Part shown: positions 45,701 through 54,891 of the stretch, in pieces
How positions within the stretch are numbered: the first letter of the stretch is position 1
Layout of the letters: each line of letters opens with the position of its first letter
NCBI RefSeq assembly: GCF_010907035.1
Contig: NZ_QUMK01000005.1
Span: 40,754 to 104,753 of the forward strand
DNA from: Rhodopseudomonas sp. BR0M22
GTDB lineage: Bacteria > Pseudomonadota > Alphaproteobacteria > Rhizobiales > Xanthobacteraceae
Length of the DNA: 64,000 nt
Reading direction: 5' to 3'
The notes under the pieces: generated by a model
Told to the model about the DNA's origin: nothing
The model's input: only the letters and a program-made list of their open reading frames with translations
The model's database searches: none
Made by a program: the position numbers and the translations under genes

Positions 45701-46330
45701 ATGGTCTATGTAGAAAACCAGCCCGCTCAACCGTCGAAAGTCGAGCTTTTTCGACGGATTTGGGTCGGGAGCCGGGAACGTCGTGTGAGCATACCCAACA
45801 TCATTACGCTCTGCCGCATCTTGTTGGTGCCGGTCGTGGTCTGGGCGATTGCGTCCAACGAGATGGCGATCGCCTTTGCGGTGTTCGTGGTGGCCGGGGT
45901 CAGCGACGCGGTCGACGGATTCCTGGCGAAGCGGTTCAACATGGCGAGCGAACTCGGTGCGCTGCTCGACCCGCTTGCCGACAAGGCTCTATTGGTCTCG
46001 ATTTACGTCTCGCTGGGGATCTGGGGCGCGATTCCGCGCTGGCTGGTGATCCTCGTGGTGTCGCGCGATATCATGATTGTCGGCGCGGTGATGATCTCCT
46101 GGGTATTCGGCAAGCCGATCCCGATGAAGCCGCTGATGGTGTCGAAGCTGAACACGGTCGCGCAGGTCGCGTTCGCGGCGATGGTGCTCGGGGCGCTCGC
46201 CTTCGGCTTCGAGCCGATGCCTTACGACCTGTTTCTGATGGGCGCGGTGACCGTCTTGACCTTGCTTTCCGTCTCCTTCTATCTCGTCGAGTGGATGCGG
46301 CACATGAGCACGATCGAGCCCAGCCGTTGA
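45701..46330 (+). CDS. CDP-alcohol phosphatidyltransferase family protein
   Basis: 209 residues with about five membrane segments. The CDP-alcohol motif is DAVDGFLAKRFNMASELGALLDPLADK (D-x2-DG-x2-A-x9-G-x3-D-x3-D; the usual AR is AK). Members make phosphatidylglycerol phosphate or cardiolipin-type lipids from CDP-diacylglycerol; the C-terminal 'DPLADKALL' is PgsA-like. ATG 45701 is chosen; a GTG at 45785 giving 'MSIPNIITLCRILL' is an equally good start and more typical for the family. It lies 32 bases before hdaA. Confidence 0.85.
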   Translation: MVYVENQPAQPSKVELFRRIWVGSRERRVSIPNIITLCRILLVPVVVWAIASNEMAIAFAVFVVAGVSDAVDGFLAKRFNMASELGALLDPLADKALLVSIYVSLGIWGAIPRWLVILVVSRDIMIVGAVMISWVFGKPIPMKPLMVSKLNTVAQVAFAAMVLGALAFGFEPMPYDLFLMGAVTVLTLLSVSFYLVEWMRHMSTIEPSR

Positions 46331-46362
46331 CCGCGTCGGCCGGCCGCAAGTGCGGGCCCGGC

Positions 46363-47052
46363 ATGGAGCGCCCCGTGGCAGTTCGCGTTGAACCTCGACA
46401 ACTAGCCCTCGACCTGCCGCACGCCGAAAGCCTGTCGCGCGAGGATTTTCTGGAAGGTTCCGCCAACACGGCTGCGTTGTCGCTGATCGAGAGTTGGCCG
46501 GACTGGCCCAACCGTATCATGATGCTGGTCGGCCCCGAGGGCAGCGGCAAGAGCCATCTGGCCGCGATCTGGGCGGAGCTGTCCGGGGCCCGATCGACCG
46601 CGGCGCAAGCGCTGCATGCGGCGGCTGTGCCGGGTGCGCTGGCGACCGGCGCGCTGGTCGTGGAGGATCTCGTCCCCGGCAGCTTCGACGAGCGTGCGCT
46701 GTTTCACCTGATGAATATGGCGCGGGAAGACGAGGCCTACGTGCTGTTCACAGGCCGGACCGCGCCGTCGGCGTTTCCGGTGGAATTGCGCGACTTGAGG
46801 TCGCGGCTGCGGACAGTGCCGGTGGTGTCGCTGCTGCCGCCGGACGACGCGCTGTTTCGGGCCCTGATCGTCAAATTCTGCGCCGACCGCCAGATGTGCA
46901 TCGATGCCGCGCTGGTCGGCTACCTCGCCAACCGCATCGACCGGTCGTTCGTGGCCGCCCGTCAGGTGGTGGAAAAGCTCGACACCATGGCGCTGCGCCT
47001 TGGCCGCCCCGTAACGAGGGCGCTGGCCTCCGAAGTGCTGCGCGACGACTGA
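46363..47052 (+). CDS. hdaA: DnaA-related regulator HdaA (Hda)
   Basis: 229-residue AAA+ protein resembling the DnaA ATPase domain without the DNA-binding domain. A clamp-binding motif 'QLALDLP' sits at 13-19, and a P-loop 'GPEGSGKSHL' near 57-66. With the sliding clamp it stimulates ATP hydrolysis by DnaA and prevents re-initiation. The order phosphatidyltransferase-hdaA-ppk is typical of Rhizobiales and Caulobacter relatives. Confidence 0.9.
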   Translation: MERPVAVRVEPRQLALDLPHAESLSREDFLEGSANTAALSLIESWPDWPNRIMMLVGPEGSGKSHLAAIWAELSGARSTAAQALHAAAVPGALATGALVVEDLVPGSFDERALFHLMNMAREDEAYVLFTGRTAPSAFPVELRDLRSRLRTVPVVSLLPPDDALFRALIVKFCADRQMCIDAALVGYLANRIDRSFVAARQVVEKLDTMALRLGRPVTRALASEVLRDD

Positions 47053-47116
47053 TCCGCGTCAGCCGATACGTGGCGGGAAGGCGCGCCGCTTGACGGATTC
47101 TGCGCCTCGCTCCTCA

Positions 47117-47134
47117 ATGTCATGGAAACGTCAT
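47117..47134 (+). promoter_or_regulatory. PHO-box-like site upstream of ppk1
   Basis: Tandem 7-mers ATGTCAT-N4-ACGTCAT with 11-base period, close to the PhoB consensus CTGTCAT-N4-CTGTCAT and in the direction of ppk1, 69 bases before its start. A third weaker GTCAG follows. Polyphosphate kinase is a known Pho-regulon member in several proteobacteria. Confidence 0.5.
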
Positions 47135-47202
47135 GCAGCGTCAGCATTGTCTCGCGGCGCCGCAGCCGCGGTGCGCCCCATCCTAGTCTGGATCAGTTTC
47201 TC

Positions 47203-49413
47203 ATGGACTCCGAGCAAGTGATTGCGATCGAAGAGAAAAAAGGCGAGACCGAGCCGGCATCGGTGATCGCCGCGGGCCCCGAGCGATTCATCAATCGCGA
47301 GTTGTCCTGGCTGCATTTCAATCGGCGCGTGCTCGAAGAATCGGTCAATCCGCACCACCCGGTGCTGGAACGGGTGCGGTTCCTGTCGATCTCGGCGAAC
47401 AATCTCGACGAATTTTTCATGGTCCGCGTGGCCGGCATCAAGGCGCAGATCCGGGAGGGCATCACCGAGCGCAGTCCCGACGGTCTGACGCCGTCCGAAC
47501 AGCTCGGACTGGTCAATGAAGCGGTTTCGAGGCTCGCCAGCGACCAGCAGTCGATCTGGCGTGACCTTCGCGGCGTGTTGGCCGATTCCGGTATCGTTTT
47601 GCTGGATGGCAAGGATGCGACCAAGGCCGAACGGACCTGGATCGAGGACCACTTCCTCCACAACATCTTCCCGCTGCTGACGCCGCTGGCGATCGACCCG
47701 GCGCACCCGTTCCCGTTCATCCCGAGCCTCGGCTTCACCATCGGCCTGCAATTGGCGCGGGTCTCCGACGGCAAGCCAATGAACGCCCTGATCCGTATGC
47801 CGGCGCGGATCGACCGCTTCATCCGGCTGCCCGCGAACGGCAAGGATCAGACCGTGCGTCTGATGACGCTGGAGCAGGCGACCTCGCTGTTCATCGGACG
47901 GCTGTTCCCCGGCTACCACGTCAAGGGGCAGGGTTCGTTCCGGATCATTCGCGACAGCGAGCTGGAAATCGAAGAAGAGGCCGAGGATCTGGTCCGGCTG
48001 TTCGAGACCGCGCTGAAGCGGCGGCGGCGGGGGTCGGTGATCCGGATGGAGGTCGACTCCTCCATGCCGGAGGAACTGCGTGTGTTCGTGCAGCGCGCGC
48101 TCACCGCGGCCGACGATGAGGTGTTCCTGGTCGACGGCGTGCTGGCGATGAACGAGCTGTCGCAGCTCACCCGGGTCGATCGTCCCGACCTCGAATTCGT
48201 GCCCTACGTGCCGCGGCACCCGGAGCGGGTTCGCGACCATGGCGGCGACATCTTCGCGGCGATCCGGCAGAAGGACCTGATCGTCCACCACCCGTATGAA
48301 TCGTTCGACGTGGTCGTCCAGTTCCTGCAGCAGGCGGCGCGCGATCCCGACGTCGTCGCGATCAAGCAGACGCTGTACCGTACCTCCAACAACTCGCCGA
48401 TCGTGCGGGCTCTCGCAGAAGCCGCCGAGGCCGGCAAGTCGGTCACCGCGCTGGTCGAACTCAAAGCGCGGTTCGACGAGGAAGCCAACATCCGCTGGGC
48501 ACGCGACCTCGAGCGCGCCGGCGTGCAGGTTGTGTATGGCTTCCTGCAGCTCAAGACCCACGCCAAGCTGTCGCTGGTGGTGCGGCGCGAGGGCGGGACT
48601 CTGACGACGTACATTCACACGGGCACCGGCAACTACCATCCGGTGACGGCGCGTATTTATACCGACCTGTCGTACTTCACGTCCGATCCGATCCTCGGCC
48701 GCGATGCCGCGCGCGTGTTCAACTACATCACCGGCTACGCCGAGCCGAGCGACATCGAGAAGATGGCGGTCTCGCCGATCACGTTGCGCAAGACCATGCT
48801 GGAGCATATCCGCGGCGAGACGACGTTCGCCAAGCACGGCAAGCCGGCGGCGATCTGGCTGAAGATGAATGCGCTGGTCGACCCGGAGATCATCGACGCG
48901 CTGTACGAGGCGTCCCGGGCAGGGGTCTCGGTCGAGTTGGTCGTTCGCGGCATCTGCTGCCTGCGGCCGGGCGTGCCGGGTCTGTCCGACAACATCCGGG
49001 TGAAGTCGATCATCGGCCGGTTCCTCGAGCACGGCCGCATCTACTGCTTCGGCAACGGCTACGGCCTGCCGAGCGCCAAGGCTGCGGTGTACATCTCGTC
49101 CGCCGACATGATGCCGCGCAATCTCGATCGCCGTGTCGAGGTGTTGTGCCCGATGCTCAACCCGACCGTGCATCAGCAGGTGCTCGAACAGATCATGGTC
49201 GCCAACCTGAAAGATACCGAGCAGAGCTGGCGGTTGTTGCCGGATGGATCGTCGACGCGTATGAAGGCCGCCAAGGGCGAGGAGCCCTTCAACGTGCACA
49301 ACTACTTCATGACCAATCCGAGTCTGTCCGGCCGTGGGAAGTCGCTCCAGGAATCCTCGCCCCGCCGGCTCACCCGGCGGGCCGAGCGCCAGCAGTCCCA
49401 GCAATCTTCCTAA
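47203..49413 (+). CDS. ppk1: Polyphosphate kinase 1
   Basis: 736 residues. It reversibly makes polyphosphate from ATP through a phospho-His intermediate. N-terminal domain '[18 protein letters not shown]' near 28-45; catalytic region '[21 protein letters not shown]', '[29 protein letters not shown]', 'KTHAKL' with the conserved His, and '[11 protein letters not shown]'. The start at 47203 is chosen because the family begins just downstream and the PHO-box-like site would otherwise lie in the coding part. Followed by ppx after twelve bases. Confidence 0.95.
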   Translation: MDSEQVIAIEEKKGETEPASVIAAGPERFINRELSWLHFNRRVLEESVNPHHPVLERVRFLSISANNLDEFFMVRVAGIKAQIREGITERSPDGLTPSEQLGLVNEAVSRLASDQQSIWRDLRGVLADSGIVLLDGKDATKAERTWIEDHFLHNIFPLLTPLAIDPAHPFPFIPSLGFTIGLQLARVSDGKPMNALIRMPARIDRFIRLPANGKDQTVRLMTLEQATSLFIGRLFPGYHVKGQGSFRIIRDSELEIEEEAEDLVRLFETALKRRRRGSVIRMEVDSSMPEELRVFVQRALTAADDEVFLVDGVLAMNELSQLTRVDRPDLEFVPYVPRHPERVRDHGGDIFAAIRQKDLIVHHPYESFDVVVQFLQQAARDPDVVAIKQTLYRTSNNSPIVRALAEAAEAGKSVTALVELKARFDEEANIRWARDLERAGVQVVYGFLQLKTHAKLSLVVRREGGTLTTYIHTGTGNYHPVTARIYTDLSYFTSDPILGRDAARVFNYITGYAEPSDIEKMAVSPITLRKTMLEHIRGETTFAKHGKPAAIWLKMNALVDPEIIDALYEASRAGVSVELVVRGICCLRPGVPGLSDNIRVKSIIGRFLEHGRIYCFGNGYGLPSAKAAVYISSADMMPRNLDRRVEVLCPMLNPTVHQQVLEQIMVANLKDTEQSWRLLPDGSSTRMKAAKGEEPFNVHNYFMTNPSLSGRGKSLQESSPRRLTRRAERQQSQQSS

Positions 49414-49425
49414 GGGACGACGACG

Positions 49426-50931
49426 TTGAGCAAGCAGCCGCACAGGCGCGAACCCAGCGTCGCCGTTATCGACATCGGCTCGAACTCCGTGCGCCTCGTG
49501 GTCTACGAGGCGCTGGCGCGCAGCCTGGTCACCGTCTTCAACGAGAAGGCGCTGTGCGGCCTCGGCCGTGAGGTCCAGACCACGGGGCTTCTGACCACGG
49601 ATGCGGTCAACAAGGCGTTGGTCGCGCTGAGGCGTTTTCGTGCGCTGATCCGGGTGATGAAGGTCGGCAAGGTGTTCGCGATCGCGACCGCCGCCTGTCG
49701 TGACGCCAAGAACGGTCCAGATTTCATCGCCGAGGCCGAACGGATCTGCGGTGTCACCATCGAGATTCTGTCGGGGCCGCGGGAGGCCAAACTCTCGGCG
49801 CTCGGCGTCATCTCGGGGGTGCACAAGCCGAACGGAATCGTCGGCGATCTCGGCGGCGGTTCGCTCGAACTGATCGAGGTTCGTGGCAGCGCCGTGCGCA
49901 AGGGCGTGACGTTGCCGCTGGGCAGCCTGGCTTTGCAGGACGCTTCGCAGAAATCACTCAAGCGCGCCGAACGGATCGCCCAGCAATTGCTTTCCGAGTC
50001 CGGCCCGCTGAAAACCGGGCGGGGCCGGAATTTCTATGCGGTCGGTGGGACCTGGCGCGCGCTGGCCCGCATCCACATCATCCAAAGCGGTTACTCGCTG
50101 CAGGTCATGCACGGCTATTCGATTCCTGCGGCCGAAGCGCTGCGGTTCGCCAAGCGGCTTCGCGTCCTGGCCGCCGCCAATCAGCTCGCCGATATCGAAG
50201 TCATCGCCGATGCGCGGCGGCCGCTTTTGGCCTATGCGGCGCTCGTGCTCGAATACGTCATTCGGATCGCCAAGCCGAAGATGATCGTGTTCTCGACCTA
50301 TGGGGTGCGCGAAGGTCTGTTGTACGAGCAACTGCCGCCTGCCGAACGCACCAAGGACGGGCTGCTGTGCGCCGCGCAGAACTTGAACCGGCTGCTGTCG
50401 CGTTCGTCGCGTCACGCCGAGGAGCTGATCGAGTGGACCGACCGGCTGTTCCGTGTCGCCAAGGTCAAGGAAACCGAAGAGGATCGCCGGCTGCGACGCG
50501 CGGCCTGCCTGATGTCGGATGTCGGCTGGCGGGTGCATCCGGATCATCGCGGGGAACAGACTTTGTCGCTGATCGCCAACGCTAATTTCGGTGACGTCAC
50601 GCATCGCGACCGCGCCTTCATGGGATTGTCCGTGTACTACCGCTACGCGGGCTTCAGCGAACAGAATGAGCCGCCGTTGTCGGCGCGCGAATTGGTCACC
50701 GACGCGCTCAACGATCGTGCGCGATTGCTCGGCGCCGCGTTTCGGGTCGCGCATCTGATCAGTGCGGCGAGGCCCGGCGTTCTGCCCGCCACGCATTTCC
50801 GCACCGAAGGCCGCAAGTTGATGCTGGTGTTCGAGCACAGGCTGGTCGATCTGGTCGCCGATCGCGTCGGCAGCCGGTTCAAGCAGCTCGCCAAGATGGT
50901 CGGGCGCTCAGGAACGATTGTGCTGCGCTGA
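49426..50931 (+). CDS. ppx: Exopolyphosphatase / Ppx-GppA phosphatase
   Basis: 501 residues, ASKHA fold. Opening 'VAVIDIGSNSVRLVVYEAL' is the phosphate-1 loop; 'GIVGDLGGGSLELIEV' is phosphate-2. It releases phosphate from polyphosphate ends and may act on pppGpp. The start is a TTG at 49426 with AAGGGACG upstream; no later ATG keeps the fold. It is coupled to ppk1 in one operon. Confidence 0.93.
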   Translation: MSKQPHRREPSVAVIDIGSNSVRLVVYEALARSLVTVFNEKALCGLGREVQTTGLLTTDAVNKALVALRRFRALIRVMKVGKVFAIATAACRDAKNGPDFIAEAERICGVTIEILSGPREAKLSALGVISGVHKPNGIVGDLGGGSLELIEVRGSAVRKGVTLPLGSLALQDASQKSLKRAERIAQQLLSESGPLKTGRGRNFYAVGGTWRALARIHIIQSGYSLQVMHGYSIPAAEALRFAKRLRVLAAANQLADIEVIADARRPLLAYAALVLEYVIRIAKPKMIVFSTYGVREGLLYEQLPPAERTKDGLLCAAQNLNRLLSRSSRHAEELIEWTDRLFRVAKVKETEEDRRLRRAACLMSDVGWRVHPDHRGEQTLSLIANANFGDVTHRDRAFMGLSVYYRYAGFSEQNEPPLSARELVTDALNDRARLLGAAFRVAHLISAARPGVLPATHFRTEGRKLMLVFEHRLVDLVADRVGSRFKQLAKMVGRSGTIVLR

Positions 50932-50952
50932 AGCGGCGCAGCTAACCGCAGC

Positions 50953-51876
50953 TCACACAAGGATGTGGTCGACCGGCGCCGGCAACGGCGGCAGATCGGT
51001 TTCGCCGAGTGCTTCGCGCAAATTGATCTCGATGGTATCAGCCAGCGCTGCGATCGGCAGATCGTTGGGCAATTGGCCGAACGGTTCTTCCAGCTCGGAG
51101 CCGAGCGCGTCGAGGCCGAAGAAGGTGTAGGCCGCCAGCGCGGTGGCGAACGGCGTCAACCAGCCGAGCGTGTTGGCGAAGCCGAACGGCAGCAGAAAGC
51201 AGAACACGTAAGCGGTTCGGTGCAGCAGCAGCGAATAGCCGAACGGCACCGGCGTCGAGCGGATGCGTTCGCACGCGGCCTGCACCATCGCCATCTGTCC
51301 GATAGTGCGATCGATGATCTGGAACGGAATGTCGCGCAATTCGCCGCTACGATGCAGCGCCGCAAGCTCGGCCTGCATCGCCGAGAGGATGACTTCGGGC
51401 GCGTTGCGGCTGGCCTCATAGCGCGCGCGGGTGTCGGCGCCGAGATGGCGCGTCACCTTGATGGTGTCGCTTCCCGGACGAAGATGCAGCACCAGCGCCT
51501 GGGCGAAGGCCATAGCCAGCGTCAGAAGCGTCCGCCGGCTGCGCTCCGGATCGTCGCCGGAACAGGGCAGGATCTGTGTCTGTCGCGCCAGATTGCGGCT
51601 GAGGCAGATCAGTTCGCCCCAATGCCGCCGAGCTTCCCACCAGCGGTCGTAGCAGGCGTTGTTGCGGAAGCCCATGAAGATTGACAGCGCGATGCCGAGC
51701 ACCGTGAACGGCGCGCTGTTGAAATCGGAGACGAGGCCCGGATAGGCGTGATGTGCCCACACCACCGCCACCGACAAGGCCGCGATCAGCAGCGCCTGCG
51801 GAAAGATCCGCTGCACCACCGAGCCTTGAACCAGAAAGAACAGCTGAAACAGATTAGGCTGCGGTCGAACGATCAT
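50953..51876 (-). CDS. Bestrophin-type (UPF0187) membrane protein
   Basis: 307 residues. Four hydrophobic segments and the family pattern 'FTVLGIALSIFMGFRNNACYDRWWEARRHWGELICLSRNLARQ' plus late 'TAYVFCFLLPFGFANTLGWLTPFATALAAYTFFGLDALGSELEEPFG'. Bacterial members form pentameric ion channels. Convergent with ppx across 21 bases, and 11 bases before rnd on the same strand. Confidence 0.9.
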   Translation of the reverse strand: MIVRPQPNLFQLFFLVQGSVVQRIFPQALLIAALSVAVVWAHHAYPGLVSDFNSAPFTVLGIALSIFMGFRNNACYDRWWEARRHWGELICLSRNLARQTQILPCSGDDPERSRRTLLTLAMAFAQALVLHLRPGSDTIKVTRHLGADTRARYEASRNAPEVILSAMQAELAALHRSGELRDIPFQIIDRTIGQMAMVQAACERIRSTPVPFGYSLLLHRTAYVFCFLLPFGFANTLGWLTPFATALAAYTFFGLDALGSELEEPFGQLPNDLPIAALADTIEINLREALGETDLPPLPAPVDHILV

Positions 51877-51887
51877 TGTCCGGCGCT

Positions 51888-53051
51888 TCAGCTCCGAGCA
51901 GCGGCGCTGCGTTCGACCTGAATGACCTTGCCGCGCTCGATCGCGAGCGAAAGCCGGCCGTGCTTCAAGGCGAGCGCAGCCTCGCCGAACAATTCGCGGC
52001 GCCAGCCGCGCAGCGCGCCGACATCGGCGTTGTCGTCGGCGGCGATCTGTTCAAGGTCGTCGACCGTGGCGATGACTTTGGCGGCGACCGCGTGGCGTTC
52101 GGAGGTCATCCGCAGCAGCACCTTGAGCAGCTCGACGATCGCGGTGCCGTTGGAGTTGTTGCGCGGCTTGTCGATCTTCGGTAGCGCCGCCATATCGCGT
52201 GCCAGCCCGCGCTGCACCGCTGCGACGATCTCGGTGCCCCATTTGGATCGATCGAAGCCCTTGGGCAGCGAGCGCAGGGTGGCGAGCCTTTCCAGCGAGG
52301 TCGGCGCATGGGTGGCGATGTCGCCCAGAGCGTCGTCTTTGAGGACGCGCGAGCGCGGGACGTCGCGACTCTGTGCTTCCTGCTCGCGCCAGGCGGCGAT
52401 CTCCATCAGCACCGCGAGCTCTTTCGGCTTGCGGACGCGGGTCTTCAGCCGCTCCCAGGCCCGCTCGGGATGGACGTCGTAGGTGCTCGGCGAGCTCAGA
52501 ACTTCCATCTCCTCGCTGACCCAATCGCTGCGGCCGCGTTTCTTCAGGTCGGCATCGAGTGCCGCGAACACATCGCGCAAATGGGTGACATCGGAGACCG
52601 CGTAGTGCACCTGCTCCTCGGTGAGGGGGCGGCGCGACCAGTCGGTGAAGCGGTGGGTCTTGTCGGGACGGTGGCCGGTGATGCGCTCGACGAGCTGGTC
52701 GTAGGCGATGCTGTCGCCATAGCCCAGGACCATCGCGGCGACCTGAGTGTCGAAGATCGGGTGGGGCACGATGCCGGCACGGTGCCAGACGATTTCAATG
52801 TCCTGCCGCGCGGCATGGAAGACCTTGAGCACCTGCTCATTCGCCATCAGGTCGAAGAACGGCTTCAGGTCGATGCCGTCGGCCAGCGCGTCGATCACCA
52901 GCGCTTCCTCGGCGCTCGCCATCTGCACCACGCACAGCAGTGGATAGAATGTGGTCTCGCGCAAAAACTCGGTGTCGACCGTAATGACGGGATGGCGGGC
53001 GAGACGGGCGCAGGCGTCGGCAAGCTGCTCGGAAGTTGAAATCAGGTCCAT
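51888..53051 (-). CDS. rnd: Ribonuclease D
   Basis: 387 residues. 3'-5' exoribonuclease of the DEDD family, used in tRNA maturation. Exo motif I '[16 protein letters not shown]' (DxE), motif II '[12 protein letters not shown]', motif III '[10 protein letters not shown]'. HRDC domain follows. The start at 53051 is chosen for the canonical '[14 protein letters not shown]' opening; no strong ribosome binding site is seen. Confidence 0.94.
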   Translation of the reverse strand: MDLISTSEQLADACARLARHPVITVDTEFLRETTFYPLLCVVQMASAEEALVIDALADGIDLKPFFDLMANEQVLKVFHAARQDIEIVWHRAGIVPHPIFDTQVAAMVLGYGDSIAYDQLVERITGHRPDKTHRFTDWSRRPLTEEQVHYAVSDVTHLRDVFAALDADLKKRGRSDWVSEEMEVLSSPSTYDVHPERAWERLKTRVRKPKELAVLMEIAAWREQEAQSRDVPRSRVLKDDALGDIATHAPTSLERLATLRSLPKGFDRSKWGTEIVAAVQRGLARDMAALPKIDKPRNNSNGTAIVELLKVLLRMTSERHAVAAKVIATVDDLEQIAADDNADVGALRGWRRELFGEAALALKHGRLSLAIERGKVIQVERSAAARS

Positions 53052-53153
53052 TAAACTCTGTCGCGTTTGGGGAACGGGTCTGGCGACAATCGGCTGCACC
53101 GGCTGCCCAAAGCCGTCGAATCCTGTTCACTAGACACGCTCACCCTTCGACGA

Positions 53154-54632
53154 TCAAGTTCCGCAGAAAGTTTCCAGCACCCGTTCATGGAGCTGTGGCG
53201 GCTCCGCATAGCGGGCGAATTCCGCCTGTTCCTCGAAGGGGTTGGTGAGCACCGCCAGGATTTCTTCGAAGGGGGCGAAATCGTCCCGGTCGACCGCCGC
53301 CCGGATCACGGCTTCGACCCGGTGATTTCGCGGGATATAGGCAGGGTTGACCTGGCGCATCGCGGCCTGGCGGGTCGGGCCGTCCTGCGGCTCGGTTGCG
53401 ATCCGGGCGCGCCACCGCGGCGCCCAGTCGTCGAACGCAGACGGATCGCTGAACAGGGGGCGAACCTCGCCAAGGTCCGACGGGTCGGCTGCGGCGTCGC
53501 TCAGCCGGCGGAACGCGAGGGTCAAGTCGGCTTCGCCCTTGGCCAGGGCCGCAAGGAAGTCCTGAGAAAGCTGCGGATCGTCCGGCTGGCTGGTGAACAG
53601 GCCGAGCTTGGCCGCCAGCTTGGCCAGATAGGCGGCATTGAATCGCTCCGCAAAGCCGCCAAGCGCGTCTTGGGCGATCTCGACGCCTTTGTCTTCATCA
53701 TCGGCCAGCAGCCGGACCAGGCATTCGGCCAGCCGCGTCAGGTTCCACAGCGCGATCGGCGGCTGGTTGCCGTAGGCATAGCGGCCGAACTGGTCGATCG
53801 AGGAGTAGACGGTCTTCGGATCGAAGGTGTCCATGAACGCACAGGGGCCGTAGTCGATGGTCTCGCCGGCAATCGAGCAGTTGTCGGTGTTCATCACCCC
53901 GTGGATGAAGCCGATCATCATCCAGCTCGCCACCAGTTCCGCCTGCCGGCCGATCACGCCTTCGAGCAGCGCCAGATAGGGCGAGGGCGCCTGCGCCGCC
54001 TCCGGGTAGTGGCGGGTGATCGCATGGTCTGCGAGTGCCCGGACGCTGTCGAGATCGCCGCGGGCGGCGAAATACTGGAACGTGCCGACCCGGATATGGC
54101 TGGAGGCCACCCGCGTCAGCACCGCGCCGGGCTGAATCGGATCGCGCAGCACGGTCTCGCCGGTCAGCACCGCTGCGAGCGAGCGGGTGGTCGGGATGCC
54201 GAGCGCGGCCATCGCTTCGCTGACGATGTATTCGCGCAATACGGGACCGAGCGCGGCGCGGCCGTCGCCCATCCGGGAAAACGGCGTCCGACCGGCGCCC
54301 TTGAGCTGGATGTCGCGACGGACGCCGTCCCGATCGACCACCTCACCGAGCAGGATTGCCCGGCCGTCGCCGAGCTGCGGCACGAAGTTGCCGAACTGGT
54401 GCCCGGCATAGGCCATCGCGATCGAGGCCGCGGATTCCGGCATTTGGTTACCGGAAAGGATCTCCGCGCCCTCGGGTGTCTCGAGCAGATCCGGATCAAG
54501 CCCGAGCTGCACGGCAAGGGCGCGGTTCAGCTTGATCAACCGGGGGGCGGCAACCGGTGTGGGCGCAACCCGTGCGAAGAAGTTCGGCGGGAGCGCCACG
54601 TAGCTGTTGTCGAACGGAAAATGCGCTGTCAT
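53154..54632 (-). CDS. selO: Protein adenylyltransferase SelO (YdiU)
   Basis: 492 residues, pseudokinase fold that transfers AMP to Ser, Thr or Tyr of target proteins, linked to redox homeostasis. Typical opening 'FPFDNSYVALPPNFFARVAPTPV', nucleotide region 'QLGDGRAILLGEVVDRDGVRRDIQLKGAGRTPFSRMGDGRAALGPVLREYIVSEAMAALGIPTTRSLA', and metal motif 'GVMNTDNCSIAGETIDYGPCAFMD'. The C-terminal SelO Cys pair (CxxC) seen in E. coli appears as a single Cys ('ETFCGT'). Confidence 0.92.
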   Translation of the reverse strand: MTAHFPFDNSYVALPPNFFARVAPTPVAAPRLIKLNRALAVQLGLDPDLLETPEGAEILSGNQMPESAASIAMAYAGHQFGNFVPQLGDGRAILLGEVVDRDGVRRDIQLKGAGRTPFSRMGDGRAALGPVLREYIVSEAMAALGIPTTRSLAAVLTGETVLRDPIQPGAVLTRVASSHIRVGTFQYFAARGDLDSVRALADHAITRHYPEAAQAPSPYLALLEGVIGRQAELVASWMMIGFIHGVMNTDNCSIAGETIDYGPCAFMDTFDPKTVYSSIDQFGRYAYGNQPPIALWNLTRLAECLVRLLADDEDKGVEIAQDALGGFAERFNAAYLAKLAAKLGLFTSQPDDPQLSQDFLAALAKGEADLTLAFRRLSDAAADPSDLGEVRPLFSDPSAFDDWAPRWRARIATEPQDGPTRQAAMRQVNPAYIPRNHRVEAVIRAAVDRDDFAPFEEILAVLTNPFEEQAEFARYAEPPQLHERVLETFCGT

Positions 54633-54891
54633 CGGTCACCAGTTAAGAACGCTTCGCCATTTCGACAATCCGCCGGAAACAGGCCGGTTTCAACAGCTTC
54701 CGCGGAAAAGCTGCAATCCGGAGACAAGCGAGCGAAAGGTTGTGACGGGGACTTGCGGCCTGCTCTGAACGCGGTGGTCCCCCGTTCCGCATCTGGTTGC
54801 CGCGGTGGGTTCGCTCGGGTAAACCCTGACGCTCTCCGCAACGGCTTGCGGACACGCGATTCTGCCTAAAGACGGCTTTTCCGGGATTTCC

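Noticed and set aside
47131..49824. Leftward open frame of 897 codons opposite ppk1 and the start of ppx
   Set aside because: Longest shadow frame in the window. ppk1 has all catalytic motifs on the other strand, and the antisense product is low in complexity.
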